Assembly (NCBI GenBank): GCA_025057015.1
Contig: JANWYG010000007.1
Location: 62,001 to 126,000, forward strand
Source: Blastocatellia bacterium
GTDB lineage: Bacteria > Acidobacteriota > Blastocatellia > Chloracidobacteriales > JADJPF01
Direction of reading: 5' to 3'
Length of the DNA: 64,000 nt
Both the position numbers and the translations under genes were made by a program. Of this stretch, positions 18,681 to 28,204 are shown piece by piece (positions within the stretch are counted from its first letter, which is position 1; every line of letters starts with the position of its first letter). A model generated the notes under the pieces. The model did no database searches. It worked only from the letters and a program-made list of their open reading frames with translations, and was not told where the DNA came from.

Positions 18681-19535
18681 ATGAGCAAACTACCCATATT
18701 GGTACAAGGTTCAAGAGAAAAAGAATTGCTACTGCGATCGCTTCTACGCGAGATGCGTTCGGTGATAGTGGCGCTTTCCGGAGGAGTTGATAGCTCTTAC
18801 TTGAGCTATATTGCATCACAGGAGCTTGGAAACAACGCCCTAGCAGTTACTGCCGATAGCCCTAGTTATCCACATTCACTCAAAGAAGAAACTATAAAGT
18901 TCACTGCGCTTTACGGTATTCGACACGAAATCATTACGACAGACGAAATAAATGACGAGCGCTATCTAAGTAACGGCCCAGATAGATGCTACTACTGCAA
19001 GACAGAACTATTCGAAAAGCTAATCGAGATGGCCAGAAAGCGTGGCTTCAACGGTGTCTGCGACGGAAACAACTACGACGATAAGTCTGACTATCGGCCA
19101 GGCCTTGTTGCAGCTCGGCAGCTCGGCGTACGTTCTCCTCTTATGGAAGCAGGAATGACTAAATCTGATATAAGACAAATGTCACGCCTAGCTGGGCTAC
19201 CAGTATGGGACAAACCGGCACAAGCATGCTTATCGTCACGTGTGCCCCACGGACAGAGAATAACAATACAAAAACTAAGCGCAATAGAAAGAGGCGAGGA
19301 GCTACTCAAAAGTCTTGGTTTTCGAATCTATAGGTTACGCCACCACGGTGATATCGCCCGTATAGAGTTAGGCATAGATGAGCTAGAACGAGCCTTAGTT
19401 CCGACAACAGCGCAGGCCATAGTTAACGGCATCAAGTCTCTAGGGTTTAGATACGTCACGATCGACCTGGAAGGATACAGGACAGGTTCAGTTAGTGCCG
19501 CCAAAGTTGACATTACTGTGTCTACACGGCAATAA
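18681..19535 (+). CDS. larE: LarE-type ATP-dependent sulfur transferase
   Basis: LarE activates pyridinium dicarboxylate mononucleotide with ATP and donates sulfur to build the nickel-pincer nucleotide cofactor. About 284 residues. It has the SGGVDSS PP-loop, the [11 protein letters not shown] segment and Cys183 in [11 protein letters not shown], which matches the position of the sacrificial cysteine. No larB or larC lies in the window. I prefer the ATG at 18681; a GTG at 18672 overlapping the PilZ gene is possible. It runs in a same-strand series with coaD and the aminotransferase. Confidence 0.9.
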   Translation: MSKLPILVQGSREKELLLRSLLREMRSVIVALSGGVDSSYLSYIASQELGNNALAVTADSPSYPHSLKEETIKFTALYGIRHEIITTDEINDERYLSNGPDRCYYCKTELFEKLIEMARKRGFNGVCDGNNYDDKSDYRPGLVAARQLGVRSPLMEAGMTKSDIRQMSRLAGLPVWDKPAQACLSSRVPHGQRITIQKLSAIERGEELLKSLGFRIYRLRHHGDIARIELGIDELERALVPTTAQAIVNGIKSLGFRYVTIDLEGYRTGSVSAAKVDITVSTRQ

Positions 19536-19567
19536 TACTCTTTCGCTTTCCTAGTTTGGAAGTATTT

Positions 19568-20059
19568 ATGCGCAGGGCCATCTTCCCAGGTAGCTTTGAT
19601 CCTATAACTAATGGACATCTAGACATCATCGGACGAGCACGACGCCTCTTCGACGAAGTCACTATAGCCGTTCTAGTCAATATAGATAAAAATCCTCTTT
19701 TTGACTTAGAGGAACGTATCGAACTAATCAAAGCATCAACAGCGCACATTGCCGGCATCAGGGTCGATACATTCGATGGACTTTTAGTAAACTATGCTGA
19801 TAGGCAAAAGATATATTGCATAATTCGCGGTATACGCGCCATATCAGACTATGAGTATGAACTACAAATGGCGTTGATGAACCGTCGCCTTGCCCCACAT
19901 ATAGAGACCGTATTCTTGATGGCAGCCGAGCCCTATAGCTACTTAAGCTCTAGACTCGTCAAAGAAGTTTGCAAGCTAGGTGGTTCGACAGCAGGGCTCG
20001 TGCCTGAAGTCGTAGAAAAGAAGCTTTTAGAAAAATTCAAATTTAGTCAAAAGGGCTAA
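19568..20059 (+). CDS. coaD: Phosphopantetheine adenylyltransferase
   Basis: Transfers AMP to 4'-phosphopantetheine in CoA synthesis. About 163 residues, the usual size. It has [15 protein letters not shown] (the T/HxGH nucleotidyltransferase signature), the [14 protein letters not shown] segment and the C-terminal [11 protein letters not shown]. The start is the ATG at 19568 with GGAAG 5 nt upstream, giving [16 protein letters not shown] 12 nt earlier lies within the ribosome binding site and is unlikely. It is followed 6 nt later by the aminotransferase. Confidence 0.97.
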   Translation: MRRAIFPGSFDPITNGHLDIIGRARRLFDEVTIAVLVNIDKNPLFDLEERIELIKASTAHIAGIRVDTFDGLLVNYADRQKIYCIIRGIRAISDYEYELQMALMNRRLAPHIETVFLMAAEPYSYLSSRLVKEVCKLGGSTAGLVPEVVEKKLLEKFKFSQKG

Positions 20060-20065
20060 AAGGAA

Positions 20066-21256
20066 ATGATTCAATTTACTCCCTCAAAAAGAATGACACA
20101 AATGCAAAGCTCTTCGACCTTAGAAGTTCTGCAAAAGGCCGAAGCTTTGCGGCGCACAGGTAAAGATGTTATTGATCTAGGCCCGGGCGAACCAGATTTC
20201 AACACCCCAGATAATGTCAAACAAGCAGCACACAGAGCTATAGACGAAAACTTCACGCGGTACACACCAGCAGCAGGCACAGCAGAGTTAAAGCAGGCCA
20301 TTTGCGAATATCTTTTCCGGCAAACAGGTACACGCTATAGCAGTAGCGAAGTAATAGCTTCTGCCGGCGGTAAGCAAACAATCTTCAATGCGATAGTCAC
20401 GTTGGTAGACATAGGCGATGAAGTGCTAATCCCTTCGCCTTATTGGGTGACTTTCCCCGAAGTAGTTATTTTTGCAGGTGCTACTCCTGTTTACATCGAC
20501 ACTGAACCAAACGCTTTTAAGCTCACTGCAGAAATGGTAGCCGAAAAGCTCACACCTAAGACACGGTTATTGATAATCAACTCTCCCAACAATCCTTCCG
20601 GCAGAATAATCGACAAAACCGAGTTCGAGCAGATAGTAAGATTAGCAGCTGGACGTGGCATCTACGTCCTCTCAGACGAATGCTACTACAAGTTCACTTA
20701 CCCACCGCATGAGCCTTTCTCGGCAGCGAGCCTTCCTGAAGAACTGCGTCGCTACGTGCTCATTTCAGGCTCACTTTCAAAGACTTACGCTATGACAGGC
20801 TGGAGAATAGGTTACGCTCTCGGTAGAAGTGAGTGGATAGCAGAGATGGTTAAGTTGCAAAGCCACTCGACGTCAAATCCAACGTCAATAGCACAAAAAG
20901 CCGCTATAGAAGCCTTAACAGGGCAACAGGACTCCATCGAGATGATGCTTGCCGAATACGGCCGTAGGCGAGAGTATCTCATCAGTGCTCTTAATCAAAT
21001 AGAAGGATTAGAATGTGTTCTTCCAGAAGGAGCATTTTATGCTTTCCCAAGCATAAAGAATTTGCTAAACGGTAAGATAAAGACTTCTGCAGATTTTGCG
21101 CAGTATCTGCTTGACGAAGCTTACGTGGCTGTCACACCTGGGTCTGCATTTGGTACAGAAGGCTACATCAGAATTTCCTATGCCACATCCCTGGAAACTC
21201 TAAAAAAGGGAGTCGAACGAATAGCAGAATGTTGCCACAAGTTGCTTTATCAATAG
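20066..21256 (+). CDS. Class I/II pyridoxal-phosphate aminotransferase (aspartate aminotransferase type)
   Basis: 396 residues, cytoplasmic. The PLP lysine is in SGSLSKTYAMTGWRIGY, the cofactor-binding Asn/Pro motif is NSPNNPSG, and the substrate-carboxylate Arg is in GYIRISYATS. It resembles the Ib subgroup of aspartate/prephenate aminotransferases, but the exact substrate cannot be fixed from sequence. It overlaps the VWFA gene start by 28 nt, indicating coupled translation. Confidence 0.92.
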   Translation: MIQFTPSKRMTQMQSSSTLEVLQKAEALRRTGKDVIDLGPGEPDFNTPDNVKQAAHRAIDENFTRYTPAAGTAELKQAICEYLFRQTGTRYSSSEVIASAGGKQTIFNAIVTLVDIGDEVLIPSPYWVTFPEVVIFAGATPVYIDTEPNAFKLTAEMVAEKLTPKTRLLIINSPNNPSGRIIDKTEFEQIVRLAAGRGIYVLSDECYYKFTYPPHEPFSAASLPEELRRYVLISGSLSKTYAMTGWRIGYALGRSEWIAEMVKLQSHSTSNPTSIAQKAAIEALTGQQDSIEMMLAEYGRRREYLISALNQIEGLECVLPEGAFYAFPSIKNLLNGKIKTSADFAQYLLDEAYVAVTPGSAFGTEGYIRISYATSLETLKKGVERIAECCHKLLYQ

Positions 21257-22161
21257 CCGTACTTGCTCTTGCCTCATCAGTTGTATCTGCTCAACAAGAC
21301 GGTGATTTGCTACTTGAATTCAGAACACAGCTTGTTGAAGTACCTTTTCGCGCTGCTGATCGAAACAATCATCCGATAAGCGATCTCAAAGCAGAAGAGA
21401 TAAAAGTCTACGAAAACGACACACCTGTCGAAATAGTCTCACTTCAACGCACCGAGACTCAGCCGTTGAGCTTTGCTTTGCTCATAGATAGATCTGGCAG
21501 CATGCAGACTCTCTACGATGAAGTAAGTAAAGCAGCCGTGGAGTTTTTTGATCGAGCCCTCAAGTCGCCCAAAGACACGGCCGCAGTAATAGCCTTTCAA
21601 CGCGAAGTACATCTCATACAACCCCCTACGCAAGACAAATCCCTACTAAAACAGGCAATTAACAAAAAGAATCTGATTATCAATGAAGCCAACATTCTAA
21701 ATCCGTTCCAAAACAATTTAAGATTCAACGGTACTGCTCTTATAGCGGCAATTCACATAGCAGTAGACGAAGTGCTACGAAGAAGTAAGTCTAGGCGCGT
21801 AGTGGTGCTACTATCTGACGGTTATGACTCAGAAAGCGGAATAGAGTTACGCGAAGTACTAGACTACGCCTGGCGTAACGAAGTAACTATCTACGCTATA
21901 GGCATCGGCGAGTTAAATAGTCTCAATCGCGAAGTACTTGAAAGGCTTTGCGCTTCTACCGGCGGCCGTACTTTTTACCTGACGGCAGGTGAAACTTTAA
22001 GCTCGGCGCTCAATAGCATAGACGATGATCTACGCAAACAGTATATAGTCTCTTTCTACCCTAGCGAACAGCAAGAAGGTTTCCGCTCGATTAGATTAGA
22101 ACTGCCAGGTAGACCACAGGCGAAGCTCAGGCATCGGCTGGGCTATTACAGCTTCCGGTAA
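21229..22161 (+). CDS. Secreted VWFA-domain protein of the acidobacterial type
   Basis: 310 residues. Signal peptide (1-21, cleavage near VVSAQQ), a short beta domain (RTQLVEVPFRAADRNNHPI, DLKAEEIKVYEND), then a von Willebrand factor A domain with an intact MIDAS motif (LLIDRSGSM), conserved Thr in FNGTALI and Asp in VVLLSDGYDS, and a C-terminal strand region ending in LRHRLGYYSF. This architecture matches the VWFA-related family that is greatly expanded in Acidobacteriota (TIGR03436 type). A role in metal-dependent protein binding outside the cytoplasm is likely. Its end overlaps the convergent nadE by 16 nt. Confidence 0.88.
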   Translation: MLPQVALSIAVLALASSVVSAQQDGDLLLEFRTQLVEVPFRAADRNNHPISDLKAEEIKVYENDTPVEIVSLQRTETQPLSFALLIDRSGSMQTLYDEVSKAAVEFFDRALKSPKDTAAVIAFQREVHLIQPPTQDKSLLKQAINKKNLIINEANILNPFQNNLRFNGTALIAAIHIAVDEVLRRSKSRRVVVLLSDGYDSESGIELREVLDYAWRNEVTIYAIGIGELNSLNREVLERLCASTGGRTFYLTAGETLSSALNSIDDDLRKQYIVSFYPSEQQEGFRSIRLELPGRPQAKLRHRLGYYSFR

Positions 22162-24092
22162 GTCTGATCCAAACAGTTAATCCAAGCATTTGGCAAGCCA
22201 TCGCTTGGCATTCTCAGATCTCCTCTAGGTGAAAGGCTGACCGAACCAACCTTTGGCCCGTCTGGTAAGCAGCTGCGTTTGAACTGTTGGGAGAAAAATT
22301 TAACATAGAAACTTCTGAGCCATTTGACCAATTCGTCCTTGCTATACTTATCGGCAAACGCCTGTTCTGCCAAAAACAGTATCTTATCAGCAGTATAGCC
22401 GTTTCTCAGGGCATGGAAGGTGAAAAAGTCCGTCAGCTCATAAGGACCTACGATCTGTTCTGTCTTTTGAGCTATCCGTCCTTCCTCATCTGGAGGGAGC
22501 AATTCTGGACTAATCGGCGTATCGAGAATATCTTGTAAGATTCGCCGTGTTTGCTCGTCAGCTTCTACGTCGGCCACCCAGCGCACCAGATGCCTAACTA
22601 ACGTCTTTGGCACTCCAGCATTCACGCCGTACATGCTCATGTGATCTCCGTTGTAAGTACACCAGCCAAGCGCAAGTTCAGACAGATCACCTGTACCTAT
22701 TACGAATCCTAGGTCCATAAGTATCATCGTGCGCATACGCGCCTGAGCATTCTCGTACGTAACATTTTTGACCTCCGGATCGTGACCTATGTCTGCAAAA
22801 TGGCGCAGCACGCTCTCTGTAATCGATATTTCCCTAATAGTCACTCCAAGAGCCTCACACAGCACTATAGCGTTCGATCGTGTCCGTCCAGTAGTACCAA
22901 AACCCGGCATAGTTATAGCTACGATCTGCTTGCGATTCATACCCAACATATCGAAAGCTTTAACCGTCACAAACAAGGCTAGCGTTGAGTCTAGCCCTCC
23001 GCTTATCCCTATTACTACCTCTTTGAGACCAGCCATTTGTTGTAGATGTTCGAGACGTTTTGCTAAACCTGCCGCCTGTATCGCAAAGATGGTTCGGCAA
23101 CGCTCATTACGAGTACTTATGTCTGAAGGAACGAAAGGATGAGGATCAACATAGCGACATAAACGACGTTTATTGAGGTCAAGGCCTACTCCTTCGTAAT
23201 CAACGAAGCGATAAGACGCTCGGTCATCTGGTATACACTCGCCGAAGCTGTTTGTCACTTCGCGCTCACGTACCAACCGCTCGACATCCGAATCGACAAC
23301 GATAAAATAGTTGTCCCGCCTAAAAAGTGCAGATTCAGCAAGCATCGAGGAGTTTTCAGCTATCATCGCATGCCCACTAAAGACGACGTCCGTAGTGGAC
23401 TCATGAACGCCACAACTGGAGTAGACATAAGTACATATGCAGCGGCCGGATTGCTGCAAGACTAGCTGACGGCGATAATCCGCTTTACCCACCAGCTCAT
23501 TACTGGCCGAGAGATTTACAATCACTGTAGCGCCATCTAGCACCATATGCGAAGACGGAGGGATCGGCATCCAGAGGTCTTCGCAGATCTCCACTCCGAC
23601 GATTAACTGCCGGTTATTCAGATCGCGAAACAAAAGGTCATTACCGAAAGGTACACGCTCACCAAATAGCAATACCTCCTTGCTAATAGCTCGTCGAGCA
23701 GGTGCAAACCAGCGTGGCTCATAAAACTCTTTGTAGCCCGGAAGTCGTGTTTTTGGCACTATCCCTAACAGCCTCCCACGAAAAAGAACTGCTGCACAGT
23801 TAAAAAGCTGACTGTCGACTGCTACAGGAAGCCCCACTATTATCAGCATCGGAAGAGCACTAGTTGCTGCAAGTAGCTCCTTTAGACCATCCAGAGCCAC
23901 ATGTTGTAGCTGCTTCTGATGAAAAAGATCAGCACATGTGTAACCGGTAATACATAGCTCAGGGAAAGCCAAAATCTGTACGCCTTCATCGCCAGCTTGT
24001 CTACATAACTCCAGGATTTGCGAGACATTGTAGCCTACATCAGCCACCCTAACACGCGGTACTGCTGCTGCTACTCTTACAAAACCATACAT
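22146..24092 (-). CDS. nadE: Glutamine-dependent NAD+ synthetase
   Basis: Amidates nicotinic acid adenine dinucleotide to NAD+ using glutamine. About 648 residues: an N-terminal nitrilase-type amidotransferase (Glu in FPELCITGY, Lys in VPKTRLPGY, Cys in GVEICEDLW) fused to the synthetase domain (SGGLDSTLA, GTGDLSELALGW, YGVNAGVPKT). I set the start at the ATG at 24092 because a strong GGAGG lies 7 nt upstream; a GTG at 24128 lies upstream of that site and is unlikely. The start is 4 nt after the stop of the kinase-fusion gene. Confidence 0.96.
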   Translation of the reverse strand: MYGFVRVAAAVPRVRVADVGYNVSQILELCRQAGDEGVQILAFPELCITGYTCADLFHQKQLQHVALDGLKELLAATSALPMLIIVGLPVAVDSQLFNCAAVLFRGRLLGIVPKTRLPGYKEFYEPRWFAPARRAISKEVLLFGERVPFGNDLLFRDLNNRQLIVGVEICEDLWMPIPPSSHMVLDGATVIVNLSASNELVGKADYRRQLVLQQSGRCICTYVYSSCGVHESTTDVVFSGHAMIAENSSMLAESALFRRDNYFIVVDSDVERLVREREVTNSFGECIPDDRASYRFVDYEGVGLDLNKRRLCRYVDPHPFVPSDISTRNERCRTIFAIQAAGLAKRLEHLQQMAGLKEVVIGISGGLDSTLALFVTVKAFDMLGMNRKQIVAITMPGFGTTGRTRSNAIVLCEALGVTIREISITESVLRHFADIGHDPEVKNVTYENAQARMRTMILMDLGFVIGTGDLSELALGWCTYNGDHMSMYGVNAGVPKTLVRHLVRWVADVEADEQTRRILQDILDTPISPELLPPDEEGRIAQKTEQIVGPYELTDFFTFHALRNGYTADKILFLAEQAFADKYSKDELVKWLRSFYVKFFSQQFKRSCLPDGPKVGSVSLSPRGDLRMPSDGLPNAWINCLDQTYRKL

Positions 24093-24096
24093 AAGC

Positions 24097-25341
24097 CTAC
24101 CTCCATGTCCAGCCCTCGAGCTCGTCACCTACCGCAGAGTTATCTACCCTCAAGACCTCATCCACCTCAAGCTCGTCAGGCTCCTGCAGTTTCTCGAAAC
24201 ACTCCTTTATATCGCTTTCAGGAACCTGCCTGCTGCGCTTTGCATTTCTTTCTATGGCAGCCTCCAGCGGCAAGTCAAAGTATACCACAGTCGTATGTGC
24301 TCCTACACTAGCCGCCAGCCTCAAGAAGTTAGCTCGGTGAGCTCTAAGTATATTAGTAGCATCTACAGCTACTTTGTTACCAGCCGAGAGAAAGCGTTCG
24401 ACATCAATTCTGCACTCGGTAAATACCTTTTCATTGTCGCCTTGGAAAGTCTCATCGCCGAAAAGCTCTAACCTCTTGTTGTCGGAAGATACTATTTGGA
24501 CGCCGTTCAAGTTTTGGCTCAGCCAAGTACTCTTTCCAGCACCTGGCACGCCGCAAGTCAGATAAAGGTGCGTAGAGCGTTCAAGTAGTAGTTCCTTATG
24601 CTTCGATAAATAATCGATAGCAGCTTCAGTAGTCTCTAGTCTGCCACCGAGCGTCTCAAGCAGCAGATGTCGCCGCAATCGTCGTACTTCCCTCTCGTTA
24701 AGTCCCACCAGCTTGCTTAACTTATCATCGCTTAGCAAACCTTTGAAACGTCCTTCCCAAAGGCCAAACCTCTGTGCTGTAGACTTGAATCTCTCTAAAA
24801 GTCCCAACACTTCGGCTCTCAAATGCTTCTTTTTCAGACAGCACCTAGCACGAACAAGCAGTTCAAGCAGGCGCAGGTCTACTCGTGCAGCAAGCTTTCT
24901 ATACAGCAACCTAGCCTCCTGCTCAGTCATGCCGCTTTCTGCTAACTTAACTAGCTTAAACGGTTGGCGCAGAGATTTAATTAAAGCAAGTACCTCAGCA
25001 CGAAGATCTAAAGGCGCACGCAGCTTATGCAGTGCTGAGCGCAGTAACCAATCGTTCGATCCGTTCAGCCATATTCTCCCAAGCAGTACGCTCAAAACGG
25101 CAGCGATATAGACAGAAAGCTTTGCCAACTGCCCTAGAAAAGCTTCTCTATCGAGCAGCCTTTTTGTCCAGTATGACACTCGATCAACATCCCTCAGGAT
25201 AACTTCTAGTTCGACACTAGTAAGGGTTTGACCTACAGTTTGTGTAAGTTGCAACAAGGTAGACTGTAAAAGATTTTTGCGATCTAGCTTCTCTTTGGTC
25301 GCTCCCGAATCCATATCTTTGTCAACGTTTACTACCGCCAT
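24097..25341 (-). CDS. P-loop kinase (PNKP/zeta-like AAA_33) with an N-terminal helical domain resembling a degenerate HD domain
   Basis: About 414 residues. The C-terminal ~160 residues form a nucleic-acid/small-molecule kinase: Walker A in CGVPGAGKST, a VDATN strand and an AIERNAKRSR lid, typical of polynucleotide-kinase-like proteins. The N-terminal ~230 residues are helical. A stretch of about 60 residues (LRAPLDLRAEVLALIKSL, VDLRLLELLVRAR) recalls the regulatory half of HD domains in nucleotidyltransferase-like proteins, but the metal-binding His/Asp residues are not visible. Substrate unknown. The start is uncertain: ATG at 25341 chosen, ATG at 25314 possible, neither with a good Shine-Dalgarno. 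Confidence 0.65.
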   Translation of the reverse strand: MAVVNVDKDMDSGATKEKLDRKNLLQSTLLQLTQTVGQTLTSVELEVILRDVDRVSYWTKRLLDREAFLGQLAKLSVYIAAVLSVLLGRIWLNGSNDWLLRSALHKLRAPLDLRAEVLALIKSLRQPFKLVKLAESGMTEQEARLLYRKLAARVDLRLLELLVRARCCLKKKHLRAEVLGLLERFKSTAQRFGLWEGRFKGLLSDDKLSKLVGLNEREVRRLRRHLLLETLGGRLETTEAAIDYLSKHKELLLERSTHLYLTCGVPGAGKSTWLSQNLNGVQIVSSDNKRLELFGDETFQGDNEKVFTECRIDVERFLSAGNKVAVDATNILRAHRANFLRLAASVGAHTTVVYFDLPLEAAIERNAKRSRQVPESDIKECFEKLQEPDELEVDEVLRVDNSAVGDELEGWTWR

Positions 25342-26221
25342 GCGTAGAGACAAAAAAACCAAGGAAGATCATCACTGCAGCTGCTGCCATCCTGAAGGTT
25401 ACAGCCTCGCCAAAGCACACCGTAGAGATAAGTGCCGCAAGCAAAGGTTGAATATAAATGAAAAATGCCACCTGAGATGATTCTACGCGTTTAAGAGCCC
25501 AGTAATTAAGAAAGTAAGTCAGCACTGTAGCAAAGACTACCACGAACACAGCCGCTGCCCAAGCTTTTAGGCTCACCGACGCAAAATTTAAGCTGGAAAG
25601 AGCACTTAAACCGTAAACATTCACCCCTACAGAACCGATGAGCATCAGCAGAGCAGTCGCCACTAGTGGATCAGTACTGCTTACATAGTCTTTGCTAAGA
25701 ACGAGAAATAGAGCAAAGGAACAGGAGTTAATAAAAGTCAGCAGATCGCCTATGACAGTAGTATCTTCCAACCGAAAGTCTTCTACTTTAAGCAAATAAA
25801 GTACGCCAGAAAACGACAATGCTATGCTAAGTATTTTAGACATAGACACAGTTTCGCGGCCGAGCAGGATAGCAAAAAGCAAGGTATTAACTGGTATACT
25901 GGAATTAATTATCGCAGAATGAGCTGCTGTAGTACGTGCTAGTCCTTCAGCAAAGCAGATCTGGTTTATAACAACGCCGAAGATAGAGTAAAAAGCAACT
26001 GAAAGAAGCTTTGTGCCGCGAGGCAAAGCAGTTGATTTCAGAGGCAGAATAGCAAAAGTCATAATTGCTGCTGCTGCTGTTACGCGCAGTGCTGCCCATG
26101 CAGCAGCTGGTACTTCAGACAGTACCAGCTTTGTAGCAAAATAGCTCAGACTAAAGAACAACTGTACGGCGAGAAGGGCACAGTAAACTTTGCAGCGAGC
26201 CCCTGTAAGTGAGTTTATCAC
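25322..26221 (-). CDS. EamA/DMT-family transporter
   Basis: 299 residues with about ten hydrophobic helices in two EamA repeats. The second repeat is marked by a [13 protein letters not shown] stretch and ends [16 protein letters not shown], the classical drug/metabolite-transporter pattern. Substrate unknown, but exporters of this family often handle amino acids or metabolites. The ATG overlaps the arginase stop by 4 nt (arginase is upstream), so arginine or ornithine-related efflux is a possible link. Confidence 0.88.
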   Translation of the reverse strand: MINSLTGARCKVYCALLAVQLFFSLSYFATKLVLSEVPAAAWAALRVTAAAAIMTFAILPLKSTALPRGTKLLSVAFYSIFGVVINQICFAEGLARTTAAHSAIINSSIPVNTLLFAILLGRETVSMSKILSIALSFSGVLYLLKVEDFRLEDTTVIGDLLTFINSCSFALFLVLSKDYVSSTDPLVATALLMLIGSVGVNVYGLSALSSLNFASVSLKAWAAAVFVVVFATVLTYFLNYWALKRVESSQVAFFIYIQPLLAALISTVCFGEAVTFRMAAAAVMIFLGFFVSTHGGSKR

Positions 26222-27129
26222 ATTATCTTTTTTCCAAGAGCAGAGAGTATCAGTTCGGCACCCAGTTCGCCAGTCTTATTACCGGTGTCTAGCACGGCGT
26301 TGATCTCAGTTACTTCTATTGAGAGAGCTTTGCCGCTATCGAAGATCTTTTCCATAGCTAGATGGCTTTCACGATATGTTCCGCCACCAGGAACGGGCGT
26401 GCCTACGCCTGGTGCGTAAGTTGGATCGACAAAGTCGATGTCAAAAGTAGCATGAAATCCTATAGTGTTGCGCGTCGCTATCCTTATAGCTTCATCTACA
26501 GCGCGCGCTATACCTATCTCATCAAGATCACTCATGCTAAAAACTTTGACGCCTATCTTACGCGCCAACTCGCGTTCACCTGCATCAACGTCTCGCGCAC
26601 CGATAATTACACAGTCTTCTGGATAGACCTTCGGACAGAATCCTCCTATCTCGGTAAGTTCAGGAGGGCCATAGCCAAGCAGCACGGCAAGCGGCATACC
26701 GTGTATATTGCCGCTGGGACTTGTCTGCGGAGTATTCATATCAAGATGTGCATCTATCCAGATTATCCCTATACGATGTCCCAACTCTCGATAATATTTA
26801 GCTATACCAGAAACACTGCCTATCGCTATAGAATGATCTCCACCAAGTATGATTGGCATAGCCCCATCTTGCAGTATACCGTACGTCACTGCTGCAAGTT
26901 CTTCATTAGCCTCAGCCACCTCTTTGAGGTATTTTGCATTCTTGTCGCCCTTCGAAGCAGTTTCAGCAAGGGTCACTCTGACGTTGCCGAGATCCTCCAC
27001 CTCATACCCTAGGTCAGCTATCTTCCTATTAAGTCCAGCTATGCGGACTACCGAAGGTCCCATATCCACGCCTCGACGATCCGCTCCTAGGTCCATTGGC
27101 ACACCTATAATTTTTACCTTCCTTTTCAT
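26218..27129 (-). CDS. rocF: Arginase
   Basis: Hydrolyses arginine to ornithine and urea with a dinuclear manganese centre. 303 residues. Metal ligands are in [16 protein letters not shown] and DIDFVDP, with the arginase-type GNIHGMPL and [12 protein letters not shown] segments, distinguishing it from agmatinase. It starts the operon with the EamA transporter. A TATAAT on the minus strand sits 20 nt upstream. Confidence 0.95.
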   Translation of the reverse strand: MKRKVKIIGVPMDLGADRRGVDMGPSVVRIAGLNRKIADLGYEVEDLGNVRVTLAETASKGDKNAKYLKEVAEANEELAAVTYGILQDGAMPIILGGDHSIAIGSVSGIAKYYRELGHRIGIIWIDAHLDMNTPQTSPSGNIHGMPLAVLLGYGPPELTEIGGFCPKVYPEDCVIIGARDVDAGERELARKIGVKVFSMSDLDEIGIARAVDEAIRIATRNTIGFHATFDIDFVDPTYAPGVGTPVPGGGTYRESHLAMEKIFDSGKALSIEVTEINAVLDTGNKTGELGAELILSALGKKIM

Positions 27130-27148
27130 AGCCCCACCCTTGCTCTAA

Positions 27149-27154
27149 ATTATA
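27149..27154 (-). promoter_or_regulatory. -10 element upstream of rocF
   Basis: TATAAT on the minus strand at 27149-27154, about 20 nt before the arginase ATG. No good -35 hexamer is seen at 16-18 nt. The rest of the 185-nt gap (27130-27314) holds nothing I can identify. Confidence 0.45.
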
Positions 27155-27314
27155 CTCGACACAAAACATCCCTGCTACTAGCATTAAAGAACATTCAACC
27201 TAAACTTCTTTTTCAGACATTAATTTAAGAGCAGGCTCAAAGACAGCAACTGCTCAGTTAATGCTTCGTGTTCGGAGCTACAGAGGGCTGAACGATTGGC
27301 TGAATCTAGTGACC

Positions 27315-28172
27315 TTAATCGGTCAATGCTTTGACGCGCTCTGCATCTATCTTCCATTCGCCTTCATATAAACGTATTTGGTAATCACTCTGAAAGGAAC
27401 GCTTCGAGCCACCTACAACAAGATAAGAATACTCAGCTCGTACGAGGGCACTATTTGGACCCTTTATCATTACCTTGAGAGAGTCAAGCTGCACCCCCAA
27501 CGAGTCTTTTATCCTGGCAGTTAATTCCTCGGGCGATTGTGTCAGTTGCATCCTCTGTGAATATGTATCATAAGCAGCCGTAATTTTGTCATCAAAACGC
27601 CTGCCTAAGACGGAACGCCGAGCAGCTAAGTCTAGATTTGCAAGCAGCTTAAGAGGCACTTCTGCCGGATGCTCCGATAAACCCTCGAAATCCTCTCCGT
27701 TCCACCTGTAAATGTGATAGCTTGCGAAACTAGCTGCAGGGTTAGTCTCAAGCACTATGACGTCTTGTAACTTATCAAAGTCGACATCCGTGGTAGTACA
27801 GATCTTCAGGCGTGCAGTTGTGGAATTACGAGAAAGCGCCTTACAGAGCATACCTCGACGCGGATTACCATACTCATCCAGAGTAATCAAAACCGTATAT
27901 TGCCCCGTAGACAGCGGTTTTGTCTTAACAGAGTCTACAACTACAATAGCTAGGAGGCTCTTTTTGCTCACATCAACAAAGTTTCCTTCTGTACGTGAGT
28001 AGACATAAGCTGTAGTGCCGGGAAGTTCTCCTATTTGATATCGCTGTCCGCTTTGCCCGTCGCTTGTCTCGCTAACTATCGGTTCATTAGGATAAATGGA
28101 GCGTAAGATCATAATGTCGCTCACGCGCTCAAGCATAGAAGAAGTCTGTAGTAACAGCAGCAGAAAAAGCAT
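27315..28172 (-). CDS. Secreted protein of unknown function
   Basis: 285 residues, Ser/Thr-rich, with a hydrophobic N-terminus (residues 2-9) that could be a short signal peptide. The middle holds several beta strands (YQIGELPGTTAYVYSR, YTVLITLDEYG). The last ~60 residues (VRAEYSYLVVGG, YQIRLYEGEWKID) resemble the final strands of NTF2-like folds, but this is weak. It lies 32 nt downstream of the M1-like gene on the same strand and may be cotranscribed with it. Confidence 0.6.
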   Translation of the reverse strand: MLFLLLLLQTSSMLERVSDIMILRSIYPNEPIVSETSDGQSGQRYQIGELPGTTAYVYSRTEGNFVDVSKKSLLAIVVVDSVKTKPLSTGQYTVLITLDEYGNPRRGMLCKALSRNSTTARLKICTTTDVDFDKLQDVIVLETNPAASFASYHIYRWNGEDFEGLSEHPAEVPLKLLANLDLAARRSVLGRRFDDKITAAYDTYSQRMQLTQSPEELTARIKDSLGVQLDSLKVMIKGPNSALVRAEYSYLVVGGSKRSFQSDYQIRLYEGEWKIDAERVKALTD

Positions 28173-28204
28173 GTCCTTTATACTCGCACTAGTAAAGTCG
28201 GATT

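Noticed and set aside
24090-24128. Extended N-terminus of NAD synthetase from GTG at 24128
   Set aside because: The added 12 residues contain the ribosome binding site for the ATG at 24092 and overlap the preceding gene.
26362-27012. 216-residue open frame on the plus strand
   Set aside because: Antisense to arginase, which has all its metal motifs; the plus-strand translation is Tyr/Ser/Cys-rich and resembles a shadow.
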